The notes under the pieces were generated by a model. It was not told the origin of the DNA and did no database searches. It saw only the letters and a program-made list of their open reading frames with translations. Positions 22,496 to 30,070 of a DNA stretch of 30,495 nucleotides are shown here, piece after piece. The stretch comes from Oscillospiraceae bacterium. GTDB lineage: Bacteria > Bacillota_A > Clostridia > Oscillospirales > Oscillospiraceae. Position 1 is the stretch's first letter; every line of letters begins with the position of its first letter. Both the position numbers and the translations under genes were made by a program. Location: positions 1 through 30,495 of the forward strand of contig JAFOBK010000178.1 of assembly GCA_017381835.1 (NCBI GenBank), given 5' to 3'.

Positions 22496-23557
22496 TTACC
22501 TGTTTTCATCATAAGCGCTGGACGGCAGGATTTCGGAGAATTCCAAAAGACCCAGATCTTTGCCGCCGGCATAATCGCCCACCCGCAGGGCAGGAGACCG
22601 CAGCTGTCCCGGCTGCGCTTTGCGGATCGCTATGGTCATGGTCACACGGGTACCGGCTGTCTTTTCCAAAAGGACAGTTCCCCGGTGAATAGCCGCCGCG
22701 GAGCGGACAAGGGTCATGCCAAGACCCAGACCGTAGCGGCTGTCCTCAATGGCAGGCTCCCGCATATAGCGGTGGAAGAGACTTCCCTGGACATGGGAGG
22801 CAATGCCGCTGCCCTGATCTTCAACGCTGATGCAGGCCATGGTTTTGGCTCTTGTGAGTCTTAGCGTTACCTCAGATTCAGGTGAGGAGAATTTTGCTGC
22901 ATTGGACAGCAGATTGTAAACAGCTCTTTGAATCCGCTCCCGGTCAATGGCAGAGAAAATCGCCTTTTCCCGACATTCAAACCGGATGGAAATCTTGTTT
23001 TCCGCCAGAGCCTCATTGGCTTTTTCCGCGATTTCCCGGAAGAAGCTGCAAAGCTCGGTATTCTCGAAGGTGGGAGACTCCAGTCCGCTATAGCGTTCTG
23101 CATCTGCCATATTGCTGACCAGGCGCATCAGCTGAAACAGCGCTCTTGTCATTTGGGATGCCTGCTCCTTTTGCTGGGGCTCGGTTAATTCCGGAAACAA
23201 GCTGTCTGCCACGGTCATTACATTGGAAAGGGGCGTCCGCAGCTGCTGGCCGGCCAGGGCAAGGGCCTGGAGCTGGCAAGTGTCGGCATCCCGATCCAGC
23301 AGGAAGATGTGATCTTCATTCTGCGGCATTACCGTTGCGCCGCATTTTACCCACCCGATATTCAGGGTCAGGTAGAGCGTGCCGCCCTGAAAGCTTTCAT
23401 AAGCATCGGCAGCTTCTGCAAGAAGCGTTGCAATGGGTGTACCCAAAGCGATCTGCCGGTTTTTCGCCATTTGATTGGCATAAGTGATGACACCGCCCTG
23501 TACCAAAAATGCCGGCCGGTCGATCATCTCCAATAAGTTCTGTGTATCTTGCTCCAT
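22496..23557 (-). CDS. Sensor-histidine-kinase-like protein lacking the H-box His
   Basis: A 353-residue cytoplasmic protein with the architecture of an orphan sensor kinase. The ATG at 23557 has AGGAGG 7 bases upstream. The N-terminal 90 residues look PAS-like (LLEMIDRPAFLVQGGVITYANQMA). The dimerisation region is 95-160 and the HATPase domain 190-312: N-box VYNLLSNAAKF (N215, N219), G1 box EDQGSGI (D247), and G2 box GLGLGMTLVR (276-284). The H-box reads AGQQLRTPL at 102-110 where active kinases have HELRTPL; codons CAG CAG encode Gln104-Gln105, so the phosphate-accepting His is absent. ATP binding looks intact. No response regulator is adjacent and no membrane segment is seen. It may be a regulatory pseudokinase or phosphatase; what it senses is unknown. 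It converges on uvrA and is divergent from radC. Confidence 0.82.
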   Translation of the reverse strand: MEQDTQNLLEMIDRPAFLVQGGVITYANQMAKNRQIALGTPIATLLAEAADAYESFQGGTLYLTLNIGWVKCGATVMPQNEDHIFLLDRDADTCQLQALALAGQQLRTPLSNVMTVADSLFPELTEPQQKEQASQMTRALFQLMRLVSNMADAERYSGLESPTFENTELCSFFREIAEKANEALAENKISIRFECREKAIFSAIDRERIQRAVYNLLSNAAKFSSPESEVTLRLTRAKTMACISVEDQGSGIASHVQGSLFHRYMREPAIEDSRYGLGLGMTLVRSAAAIHRGTVLLEKTAGTRVTMTIAIRKAQPGQLRSPALRVGDYAGGKDLGLLEFSEILPSSAYDENR

Positions 23558-23604
23558 GATGTGCCTCCTTGTGGTTATCATGTGCAGTTTTTGAAAGAAA
23601 TCTT

Positions 23605-23619
23605 CGGGGAAAATCCCCG
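23605..23619. other. Small hairpin in the leader of the kinase-like gene
   Basis: CGGGGA-AAA-TCCCCG, a 6-bp perfect stem about 48 bp upstream of the kinase-like start codon and 70 bp upstream of radC. Its role is unknown. Confidence 0.4.
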
Positions 23620-23637
23620 TGTTTTCGTGCTGCTTCT

Positions 23638-23666
23638 ATTTTATAGGAAGAAAATAGAAATGGCAA
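23638..23666 (-). promoter_or_regulatory. Possible promoter of the kinase-like gene
   Basis: On the minus strand, TTGCCA (23661-23666) and TAAAAT (23638-23643), spacer 17 bp. It overlaps the region where a radC promoter would be expected, which I could not identify with confidence. Confidence 0.45.
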
Positions 23667-23691
23667 GGAAAAAGATGAAAGAGGTGTATGT

Positions 23692-24381
23692 ATGTCGATT
23701 CATAGCGGACACCGGCAGCGGCTGAAGGATCGGTTCCTGAAAGAAGGTCTGGACAGCTTCGAAGACCTCTATGTGCTGGAATTGCTGCTGTACTATTGCA
23801 TCCCCCAAAAGGATACCAATCCCATTGCCCATGCTCTGCTGAATCATTTCGGATCTCTGACCGCTGTATTTGAGGCAACACCGGAAGAGTTGACAAAAGT
23901 AGAAGGCATCGGTAAAAACGCAGCTACCTTTCTATCCCTGGTCCATCAGGTGGGTCGCTATTATCAAATCAAGCGGGCCGAACCCGGTCAGATCCTGCGT
24001 ACCATTGAGCAATGCGGCCGCTATCTGGTGCCCTATTTCTACGGCCGGGAAAATGAAACCGTGTTTTTGCTGTGCCTGGATGCCAAGTGTAAAGTCCTTG
24101 GCTGCAAGATGGTAGGCGAGGGAAGTGTCAACTCTGCCAATATTCCCATCCGCAGAGTGGTGGAGATCGCCCTGAATACCAACGCAACCACCGTTGTCCT
24201 GGCCCATAACCACCCCAGCGGCCTGGCGCTGCCCTCCGGTGACGATATTCAGACTACTCTGCGCCTGGCCAAAGCCATGGATGCGGTAGAGATCACCCTG
24301 GCTGACCATATTGTGGTGGCCGATAATGATTTTGTATCTATGAACCAATCCGGGTATTACCGTCCCGGTATGGAACTGTGA
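23692..24381 (+). CDS. radC: RadC family JAMM-domain protein
   Basis: A 229-residue RadC/YkfG family protein, putative metalloprotein with a JAMM (MPN+) fold; despite its name its role in DNA repair is not settled and it is often linked to competence or mobile DNA. The ATG at 23692 follows GAGGTG. A helix-hairpin-helix-like part (EELTKVEGIGKNAA, 66-78) precedes the JAMM domain (about 105-227), with the metal motif AHNHPSG (His172, His174) and Asp185 in LPSGDDIQTT, all intact. Length is normal. It heads a tight four-gene cluster: the next gene begins 10 bp on, and the nuclease and uvrB follow with overlap or 12-bp gaps. Its position supports a link to DNA metabolism. Confidence 0.93.
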   Translation: MSIHSGHRQRLKDRFLKEGLDSFEDLYVLELLLYYCIPQKDTNPIAHALLNHFGSLTAVFEATPEELTKVEGIGKNAATFLSLVHQVGRYYQIKRAEPGQILRTIEQCGRYLVPYFYGRENETVFLLCLDAKCKVLGCKMVGEGSVNSANIPIRRVVEIALNTNATTVVLAHNHPSGLALPSGDDIQTTLRLAKAMDAVEITLADHIVVADNDFVSMNQSGYYRPGMEL

Positions 24382-24390
24382 GGAGAGCAT

Positions 24391-24798
24391 ATGCATTTGA
24401 TTCTATGCATTGATGAGCGGGACGGCCTGTCCTTCTGCGGAAAACGTTTAAGCCGGGATCGCACAGTCAATGACCATATCCTGCAGCTGGCATCCGGCCA
24501 TAAAATTTGGATGAGTCCTTATTCCGCCCCCTTTTTTGAAGGGGATGCTGTCTGCGCGGACGATCACTTTCTTCAAAAAGCCGGTGCGGGAGAGTATTGC
24601 TTCCTGGAAGTAGATCCGCTGCCTGCAAATAACGAAACTTTAGAATCTGTAATTCTGTATCACTGGAATCGCCCTTATCCCTCCACGGTCAAGTTCTCCC
24701 GGGAACTTTTGAAGGGCATGCGCCTGGTGCATACGGAGGAATTTACGGGAAATTCCCATAAGCTGATTACAATGGAGAGATATACCCATGAAGAGTAA
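24391..24798 (+). CDS. Conserved-type hypothetical protein, 135 residues
   Basis: I do not recognise a characterised family. The ATG at 24391 follows GAGGAGAG. The protein begins MHLILCIDERDGLSFCGKRLSRDR and contains ILQLASGHKIWMSPYSAPFF, then CFLEVDPLP and YHWNRPYPS, ending in KLITMERYTHEE. It is soluble, with no membrane helix or signal, and acidic in its second half. I recall similar clostridial proteins being auto-labelled ribonuclease Z, but no HxHxDH metal motif is present, so I do not accept that label. The arrangement between radC and the nuclease, overlapping the nuclease start by 11 bp, implies translational coupling and a shared function. Confidence 0.75.
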   Translation: MHLILCIDERDGLSFCGKRLSRDRTVNDHILQLASGHKIWMSPYSAPFFEGDAVCADDHFLQKAGAGEYCFLEVDPLPANNETLESVILYHWNRPYPSTVKFSRELLKGMRLVHTEEFTGNSHKLITMERYTHEE

Positions 24799-25657
24799 AC
24801 TGACCCCCGGTGCGTTGATTCTGATCGCCCTGCTGCTGGTACTGTATTTTGTACTGCCCAGCCAGGAGCCTGCAGAACTGCCGGAAAATACATTACCCCA
24901 GATTCCTGCCTATTCCGGCGAACCCTTTGCTGTGCTGGAGGACAATATGCCCCGGTTCAGCCTGGAGGATTATGTGACCCAAAGCTATGAAACCTACGGC
25001 GATCTGGATGCTCTGAACCGCTGCACCTATACCGTGGCCTGCATTGGCCGTGACCTGATGCCCACGCAGGAGCGTGAAAATATCGGTATGGTACGCCCCA
25101 CCGGCTGGGTCACCGCGAAATACGATTTCGTGGACGGCAAATATCTGTATAACCGCTGCCATCTGATTGGCTTTCAGCTCACCGGTGAGAATGCCAACGA
25201 GCGGAATCTGATCACCGGCACCCGCTATATGAATGTGCAGGGTATGCTGCCCTTTGAAAACATGGTGGCTGACTATATTAAGGAAACCGGCAATCACGTG
25301 CTCTACCGTGTCATCCCTGTTTTTGAGGGGAATAATCCTCTGGCCAGCGGTGTCACCATGGAGGCCTGGTCTGTGGAGGATAACGGCGAGGGTATCTGCT
25401 TCTATGTCTATGCCTATAATGTCCAGCCCGGTGTGGAGATCGACTACACCACCGGTGAAAGCCGTCTGGCAGAACCCGTGGTAGGGGAGGGCGAGGATGT
25501 GAAGACCTATGTGGTCAATACCGGCTCCGGTAAATTCCACGATGACACCTGCCCTCAGGCCATCAGCATCAAGCCGGAAAACAAGGAAAGTTTTGAAACC
25601 ACCCGCAGCCAGATGCTTGCCTGGAGTTTTGTGCCTGCAGGCTGCTGCAAACCTTAA
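24788..25657 (+). CDS. Membrane-anchored DNA/RNA non-specific endonuclease with Ada-like zinc tail
   Basis: A 289-residue nuclease of the EndA/Spd1 (beta-beta-alpha metal) type. The ATG at 24788 overlaps the end of the previous gene. Residues 7-23 form an N-terminal membrane anchor (ALILIALLLVLYFVLP), placing the enzyme outside the membrane. The catalytic core has NRCHLIGFQL with His125 in place of the DRGH motif, and NLITGTRYMNVQGM with Asn149 as metal ligand; the 24-residue spacing matches Spd1-type enzymes as I recall them. The C-terminal 50 residues (TYVVNTGSGKFHDDTCPQA...AWSFVPAGCCKP) resemble the small Ada-like metal-binding domain, with Cys255, Cys286 and Cys287. In streptococci relatives degrade extracellular DNA or process DNA for uptake. 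Here it lies 12 bp before uvrB in the radC operon. Confidence 0.85.
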   Translation: MKSKLTPGALILIALLLVLYFVLPSQEPAELPENTLPQIPAYSGEPFAVLEDNMPRFSLEDYVTQSYETYGDLDALNRCTYTVACIGRDLMPTQERENIGMVRPTGWVTAKYDFVDGKYLYNRCHLIGFQLTGENANERNLITGTRYMNVQGMLPFENMVADYIKETGNHVLYRVIPVFEGNNPLASGVTMEAWSVEDNGEGICFYVYAYNVQPGVEIDYTTGESRLAEPVVGEGEDVKTYVVNTGSGKFHDDTCPQAISIKPENKESFETTRSQMLAWSFVPAGCCKP

Positions 25658-25669
25658 CGAGGTGATCGA

Positions 25670-27634
25670 ATGGACAAGTTCCAACTGGTTTCTGAATATA
25701 AACCCTCCGGTGACCAGCCGGAGGCCATCGAAGCTTTGGCAAGAGGTGTGGAACTGGGGATCCGTGAGCAGACCCTTTTGGGTGTTACCGGTTCCGGCAA
25801 GACCTTTACCATGGCATCGGTGATTGAAAAAGTGAATAAGCCCACCCTGGTGCTGGCCCATAATAAAACCCTGGCTGCCCAGCTTTGCTCTGAGTTCCGG
25901 GAGTTTTTCCCCAATAACGCGGTGGAGTATTTTATCTCCTACTACGATTACTACCAGCCGGAGGCTTATATTGCCCATACAGATACCTACATTGAAAAGG
26001 ATTCTTCCATCAATGAGGAGATCGACCGCCTGCGCCACAGCGCCACCTCCGCGCTCTTTGAGCGGCGGGATGTGATCGTGGTGGCATCTGTCAGCTGCCT
26101 TTACGGCCTGGGTGACCCCATTGACTATAAGAGCATGGTCATCTCCCTGCGTGTAGGTCAGGAATATCCCATGGACGATGTGCTGCGTAAACTCTCTGAG
26201 ATCCGTTACGAGCGCAATGATATGGACTTTTCCCGTAATAAGTTCCGTGTCCGCGGTGATACTCTGGAAGTTTACCCCGCCTATTGGTCCGGCCGTGCCA
26301 TCCGTGTGGAATTTTTCGGTGATGAAGTGGATCGCATTTCTGAGATCAACGCGGTGTCCGGCATTGCGGAGCGGTATTTGGATCATGTGGCCATCTATCC
26401 TGCCAGCCACTATGTGGCCTCCCGTGAGAAAATGGAGCGGGCCATGGCAGAAATCCGCAGAGAATGCGATCAGCAGGTGGAGTTTTTCCGCTCCCAGGAT
26501 AAGCTGCTGGAGGCCCAGCGTATTGCCCAGCGCACCGCCTATGATTTGGAGATGCTCACGGAGATCGGCTTCTGTACCGGTATTGAAAACTACTCCCGCG
26601 TGATCCAGGGCAGAGAACCGGGTACACCGCCCACCACACTGCTGGATTATTTCCCCGAGGACTTTCTGCTCTTTGTGGATGAAAGCCATGTGACCCTGCC
26701 CCAGTGCAGAGCTATGTACGCAGGTGACCGCAGCCGTAAGGATTCTTTGGTGAACTACGGTTTCCGTCTGCCCTCTGCTTATGATAACCGCCCCCTGAAC
26801 TTCACGGAATTTGATGAGAAACTCAATCAGATCATCTACGTTTCCGCAACGCCTGCCGAGTACGAGCAGACTCGCTCCGGACAGACAGTGGAGCAGGTGA
26901 TCCGTCCTACCGGACTTTTAGACCCCGTAGTGGAGGTAAGACCCATTGATGGACAGATTGATGACCTGATAGGGGAGATCAATGCCCGCACAGCCAAGCA
27001 GGAGCGTGTGCTGGTGACCACCCTGACCAAGAAGATGGCAGAGGATCTGACGGCTTATCTGCTGAAGGCCGGTATCAAGGTCCGGTATATGCACTCGGAT
27101 ATTGGCGCCATGGAGCGTATGGAGATCATCCGGGATCTGCGTATGGCGAAATTCGATGTGCTGGTGGGTATTAACCTTTTGCGTGAAGGCCTTGACCTGC
27201 CGGAGGTCAGTTTGGTGGCAATTTTGGATGCGGACAAGGAAGGCTTCCTCCGCTCCGAAACCAGCCTGATTCAGACCATCGGCCGCGCTGCCCGTAACGC
27301 GGAGGGCCGGGTCATTATGTATGCCGACAATGTGACCGCCTCCATGGATGCGGCCATCCGGGAGACCCAGCGCCGCCGTGAGATCCAGGATGCCTATAAC
27401 CAGGCTCACGGTATCGTTCCCAAGACCATCATCAAGTCTGTCCGCGACTTGATCGAGATTTCCTCTCCCACCGCCGAGCGGAAGGGCCGCAGCGGCGTGA
27501 AGATGACGAAGGTAGAGAAGGAAAAGGAAATTGCCCGCCTGGAAAAGCAGATGAAGGAAGCTGCCCGCATGATGGAATACGAGTATGCCGCCGTGCTGCG
27601 TGATCAGATCATCGAGCTGCGTGCCAAAGAGTAA
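25670..27634 (+). CDS. uvrB: Excinuclease ABC subunit B (UvrB)
   Basis: UvrB (654 residues) verifies the lesion delivered by UvrA, opens the strands and recruits UvrC. The ATG at 25670 follows GAGGTGATC. Motifs: Walker A GVTGSGKT (38-45); the beta-hairpin [10 protein letters not shown] (91-100) that inserts between strands; [63 protein letters not shown]; and QTIGRAARN. The C-terminal UVR domain (about 614-648, [24 protein letters not shown]) for UvrC or UvrA contact is present. Length is standard. It is the last gene of the radC / hypothetical / nuclease operon and is followed by a strong terminator. Confidence 0.98.
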   Translation: MDKFQLVSEYKPSGDQPEAIEALARGVELGIREQTLLGVTGSGKTFTMASVIEKVNKPTLVLAHNKTLAAQLCSEFREFFPNNAVEYFISYYDYYQPEAYIAHTDTYIEKDSSINEEIDRLRHSATSALFERRDVIVVASVSCLYGLGDPIDYKSMVISLRVGQEYPMDDVLRKLSEIRYERNDMDFSRNKFRVRGDTLEVYPAYWSGRAIRVEFFGDEVDRISEINAVSGIAERYLDHVAIYPASHYVASREKMERAMAEIRRECDQQVEFFRSQDKLLEAQRIAQRTAYDLEMLTEIGFCTGIENYSRVIQGREPGTPPTTLLDYFPEDFLLFVDESHVTLPQCRAMYAGDRSRKDSLVNYGFRLPSAYDNRPLNFTEFDEKLNQIIYVSATPAEYEQTRSGQTVEQVIRPTGLLDPVVEVRPIDGQIDDLIGEINARTAKQERVLVTTLTKKMAEDLTAYLLKAGIKVRYMHSDIGAMERMEIIRDLRMAKFDVLVGINLLREGLDLPEVSLVAILDADKEGFLRSETSLIQTIGRAARNAEGRVIMYADNVTASMDAAIRETQRRREIQDAYNQAHGIVPKTIIKSVRDLIEISSPTAERKGRSGVKMTKVEKEKEIARLEKQMKEAARMMEYEYAAVLRDQIIELRAKE

Positions 27635-27637
27635 GAA

Positions 27638-27670
27638 AAGCCGTGCAGGTAATCTGCACGGCTTCTTTTA
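27638..27670 (+). terminator. Terminator of uvrB
   Basis: AAGCCGTGCAG (27638-27648) pairs with CTGCACGGCTT (27654-27664), loop 5 bases, followed by CTTTTATT. It begins 3 bp after the uvrB stop and abuts the 3' end of the convergent DUF1653 gene. Confidence 0.92.
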
Positions 27671-27880
27671 TTCTCCAATATATTGAAAGCGCGGGCCGGA
27701 GTAGCCATCCCGCTCCACATGCTCGGTCCACATAGCGGCAGGCCTTACCCAAAGTCCCATTTCACCGTAGAGCGCCTGGTAAACCACCATAGGCTCCATG
27801 GTTTCCGAGTGCTTGGCAATACCGATCAGGCGGTATTCCTTTCCTTTAAAATGTCGGTATTTTCCAGGTTTCAGTTCCAT
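27668..27880 (-). CDS. DUF1653 domain protein
   Basis: A 70-residue protein that is essentially one DUF1653 domain, a small beta-rich family of unknown function. The ATG at 27880 follows AAAGGAGAAACC. It starts MELKPGKYRHFKGKEYRLIGIAKHSET, then MVVYQALYGEMGLWVRP and the ending RFQYIGE, all family-typical. It is cytoplasmic, with no membrane segment. It converges on uvrB and lies downstream of the deacetylase-like gene, behind that gene's terminator, so it may depend on read-through or a promoter I cannot see. Function is unknown; DUF1653 proteins often sit beside unrelated housekeeping genes. Confidence 0.9.
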   Translation of the reverse strand: MELKPGKYRHFKGKEYRLIGIAKHSETMEPMVVYQALYGEMGLWVRPAAMWTEHVERDGYSGPRFQYIGE

Positions 27881-27902
27881 GGTTTCTCCTTTCTTTATGA
27901 AG

Positions 27903-27928
27903 AATGCGCCGGTAAAAACCGGCGCATT
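27903..27928. terminator. Terminator of the deacetylase-like gene
   Basis: AATGCGCCGG (27903-27912) pairs with CCGGCGCATT (27919-27928), perfect 10-bp stem with a 6-base loop, 5 bp past the stop of the minus-strand gene. The T-run is better on the plus strand (TTTTATG) than on the minus strand, where only scattered T follow. Confidence 0.75.
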
Positions 27929-27933
27929 TTATG

Positions 27934-29415
27934 TTAGTTTCTTGCTTCATCCAAAACCGCAGCAGGATCAAAAATACCGGTAAACCACTTGTCGTTATAA
28001 ATCATGTTTTCACCGGTTACCATCACTCTGCCCTGGCGCACATACTCTTCGGAGATGAAGGTGAAGGAATCACCGTCGGTGCAGAAGCCCATAAAGGTGT
28101 TGTAACCCAAAGACTTCAGATAGTCATACTTCTCACCGGAGTAGAGAATACCGGAGTTAATATCGGAGTTCTGTGCGAATACAAAGGTGTCCAGGTTTCC
28201 CAGGATGGGAACAACTTCGTCATTCCACTTGCCCATATCCGCCTGAATCTCAGACAGAGAGAAGATGCCGTAGGGTTTGTTGGCGTAGGTATAGCAGGCC
28301 AGGGAATAGCCGTTATTCTTCAGAGTCTCCGCAATTTCCTTAACAGCCTTTACATTCTCTTCGTAAGTTTCCTCACCGAAGCGGACACGGCCTTCCTCGT
28401 GGGTGCGGTAACCGAACAGACCGTTGTAGCCGGTAATGGCCAGTACAGCCTTGGAGCCGTGATAGGAGAAGTCAGGATGTTCCTTGATAAACGCATCCAA
28501 AATGGGGATCAGATCGTAAGCGCCGGTGGATACATTACCCTCTGCATCCATATACTCGCAGGTAACAGCACCGTTTTCCATAACCAGCTTGCTGCCGATA
28601 CCGCAGCCGCCCTGGTCAGCCATCAGGTCGCCGTCACTGTCCACAAGGTACAGATTGTAGTTCACATTGGTCTGGGTCAGCACCAAAGGCTTCTTGCCCT
28701 CAGGCAGCAGCAGCTCCTTATATGCATAGGCAGCTGCATCGGAATCATCCACAAAGTCCTTGGGAGTTACCAGCACATAGCCGTTGGCATAGAGCTGCTC
28801 CAGAATTTTCTCAAATTCGGAAACGGTAACGAAGTTATTACGCAGGGAATTGCCGTAGTCAGCATCGGCATAAGCACGCTCAGGATCCACCACCAAAGTC
28901 TGGAAGGAGAGATTGATAATAGCATTGTGATCCGTCCAGGGGATCACAGAAGACTTCTGGTACTCGTACTCTACCTTAGCATCCTGCAGCTTGGGGTAAG
29001 CACCGATGTTGCCGCTGAAACCGTTGATCCGCTGGATAGCGCCGTCATAGTCATAGCCTGCGGCCATCAGCTTGGCATCTTCCAGGATCTGATTCATTTC
29101 CTCGTTCAGCCGTGCTTCCTCTGCAGCTGCGGCTTCGGAGGCTGCGATGGCGGCTTCGGTTTCAATCTTGCGCTTCTGAGAAGCCCGGACGATGGAGCCG
29201 ATGATAAAGGTAACGATCAGAGCGCCGGCCACGGCCAGAATAATCAGAGGGAGGGTCTGTTCCTTGAAGATCTGTCGCTTACTGCGGCGGCGACGGGGAG
29301 AACGGGGCTTGGGGGCTGCATCGGGAGCAGGCCGCTGGGCAATGATCTCCTCGGTGGGAGTAAACTCTTTGATGATTTCCTCAACGGAAACGGATTCATT
29401 ATTGAATTCATCCAT
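27934..29415 (-). CDS. Polysaccharide-deacetylase-like membrane protein, probably inactive site
   Basis: A 493-residue protein with a type II membrane layout. The ATG at 29415 follows AAAGGCGG at a slightly long spacing. Residues 1-54 are cytoplasmic with a basic patch (RSPRRRRSKR); 55-77 is the transmembrane helix; 80-112 is an Ala/Glu-rich probable coiled coil; then a short repeat-like helical part. The C-terminal 330 residues resemble a clostridial polysaccharide-deacetylase-related family: FVTVSEFEKILEQLYANGYVLV, KKPLVLTQTNVNYNLYL, LIPILDAFIKEHPDFSYHG, LAITGYNGLFGYRT, and ADMGKWNDEVVPILG. The strand that in active relatives ends in a metal-binding Asp pair (SFDD-like) reads TQTN here, so catalysis is doubtful. 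It probably acts at the cell surface. It has its own promoter, divergent from luxS. Confidence 0.72.
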   Translation of the reverse strand: MDEFNNESVSVEEIIKEFTPTEEIIAQRPAPDAAPKPRSPRRRRSKRQIFKEQTLPLIILAVAGALIVTFIIGSIVRASQKRKIETEAAIAASEAAAAEEARLNEEMNQILEDAKLMAAGYDYDGAIQRINGFSGNIGAYPKLQDAKVEYEYQKSSVIPWTDHNAIINLSFQTLVVDPERAYADADYGNSLRNNFVTVSEFEKILEQLYANGYVLVTPKDFVDDSDAAAYAYKELLLPEGKKPLVLTQTNVNYNLYLVDSDGDLMADQGGCGIGSKLVMENGAVTCEYMDAEGNVSTGAYDLIPILDAFIKEHPDFSYHGSKAVLAITGYNGLFGYRTHEEGRVRFGEETYEENVKAVKEIAETLKNNGYSLACYTYANKPYGIFSLSEIQADMGKWNDEVVPILGNLDTFVFAQNSDINSGILYSGEKYDYLKSLGYNTFMGFCTDGDSFTFISEEYVRQGRVMVTGENMIYNDKWFTGIFDPAAVLDEARN

Positions 29416-29449
29416 AGGGATAAACCGCCTTTCTGGTGGTATTTCCTAC

Positions 29450-29478
29450 ATTGTACTCGAAAAAGTGTGAAAATGCAA
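29450..29478 (-). promoter_or_regulatory. Promoter of the deacetylase-like gene
   Basis: On the minus strand, TTGCAT (29473-29478) and TACAAT (29450-29455), spacer 17 bp, 35 bp from the start codon. It is divergent from the luxS promoter, about 50 bp away. Confidence 0.75.
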
Positions 29479-29526
29479 GATAAATCACCTGCAGCCACTG
29501 GGAAAGGCCATTTCACGGTATTTTTC

Positions 29527-29555
29527 TTGCAATCTGCAGGCAATTCGGTTATGAT
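29527..29555 (+). promoter_or_regulatory. Promoter of luxS-mtnN
   Basis: TTGCAA at 29527-29532 and TATGAT at 29550-29555, spacer 17 bp, 28 bp before the luxS start codon. The leader is too short for a SAM riboswitch or S-box. Confidence 0.75.
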
Positions 29556-29583
29556 ATTACAAATGCAAAAAAGGAGAAACTAT

Positions 29584-30060
29584 ATGGAAAAGATCACCAG
29601 CTTTACCATCGACCATATCCGGCTGCAGCCGGGTCTTTATGTGTCCCGTAAGGACAAGGCAGGGGATGCCACCATCACCACCTTCGACCTGCGCTTTACC
29701 AGTCCCAACGAAGAGCCGGTTATGAATACCGCCGAGATGCACACCATGGAGCACTTGGCAGCTACTTACCTGCGTAATGAGCCTAATTGGAAAGATAAGG
29801 TGCTGTACTTTGGCCCCATGGGCTGCCGTACCGGCTTCTATCTGCTGCTCACCGGCGACTATGAGAGCAAGGATGTAAAGGGCCTGGTTTCCGATTGCTT
29901 CCGCTTTGTGGCGGACTTTGAGGGTGAGGTACCCGGCGCCAGCGCCAAGGACTGCGGCAATTATCTGGATATGAACCTGCCCATGGCAAATTACTGGGGC
30001 AAGCGTTATTGCGAGCTTCTGGAAACTGCCGGCGAAGATCGATTCCATTACCCCGAATAA
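29584..30060 (+). CDS. luxS: S-ribosylhomocysteine lyase (LuxS)
   Basis: LuxS (158 residues) splits S-ribosylhomocysteine into homocysteine and DPD, the precursor of autoinducer-2. The ATG at 29584 follows AAAAGGAG; the frame stays open for 1.6 kb upstream, but only this start has a ribosome site and promoter. The metal site is HTMEH (His53, His57) plus Cys124 in KDCGNY, and the catalytic Cys81 is in GPMGCRTG. Family features RLQPGLYVSRKD and TFDLRFTSPN are present. Length is normal. The mtnN gene begins 10 bp later, placing the two consecutive steps of S-adenosylhomocysteine recycling in one operon. Confidence 0.97.
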   Translation: MEKITSFTIDHIRLQPGLYVSRKDKAGDATITTFDLRFTSPNEEPVMNTAEMHTMEHLAATYLRNEPNWKDKVLYFGPMGCRTGFYLLLTGDYESKDVKGLVSDCFRFVADFEGEVPGASAKDCGNYLDMNLPMANYWGKRYCELLETAGEDRFHYPE

Positions 30061-30070
30061 GGAGAAGAAT

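Noticed and set aside
24391..24798. Ribonuclease Z
   Set aside because: No HxHxDH motif and far too short for the metallo-beta-lactamase fold.
24893..26689. 598-codon minus-strand frame opposite the nuclease and uvrB
   Set aside because: Shadow frame; uvrB motifs are complete on the plus strand.
27931..29583. Extended N-terminus for LuxS
   Set aside because: The frame is open upstream only as the shadow of the deacetylase-like gene; the ATG at 29584 has the ribosome site and gives a normal LuxS.
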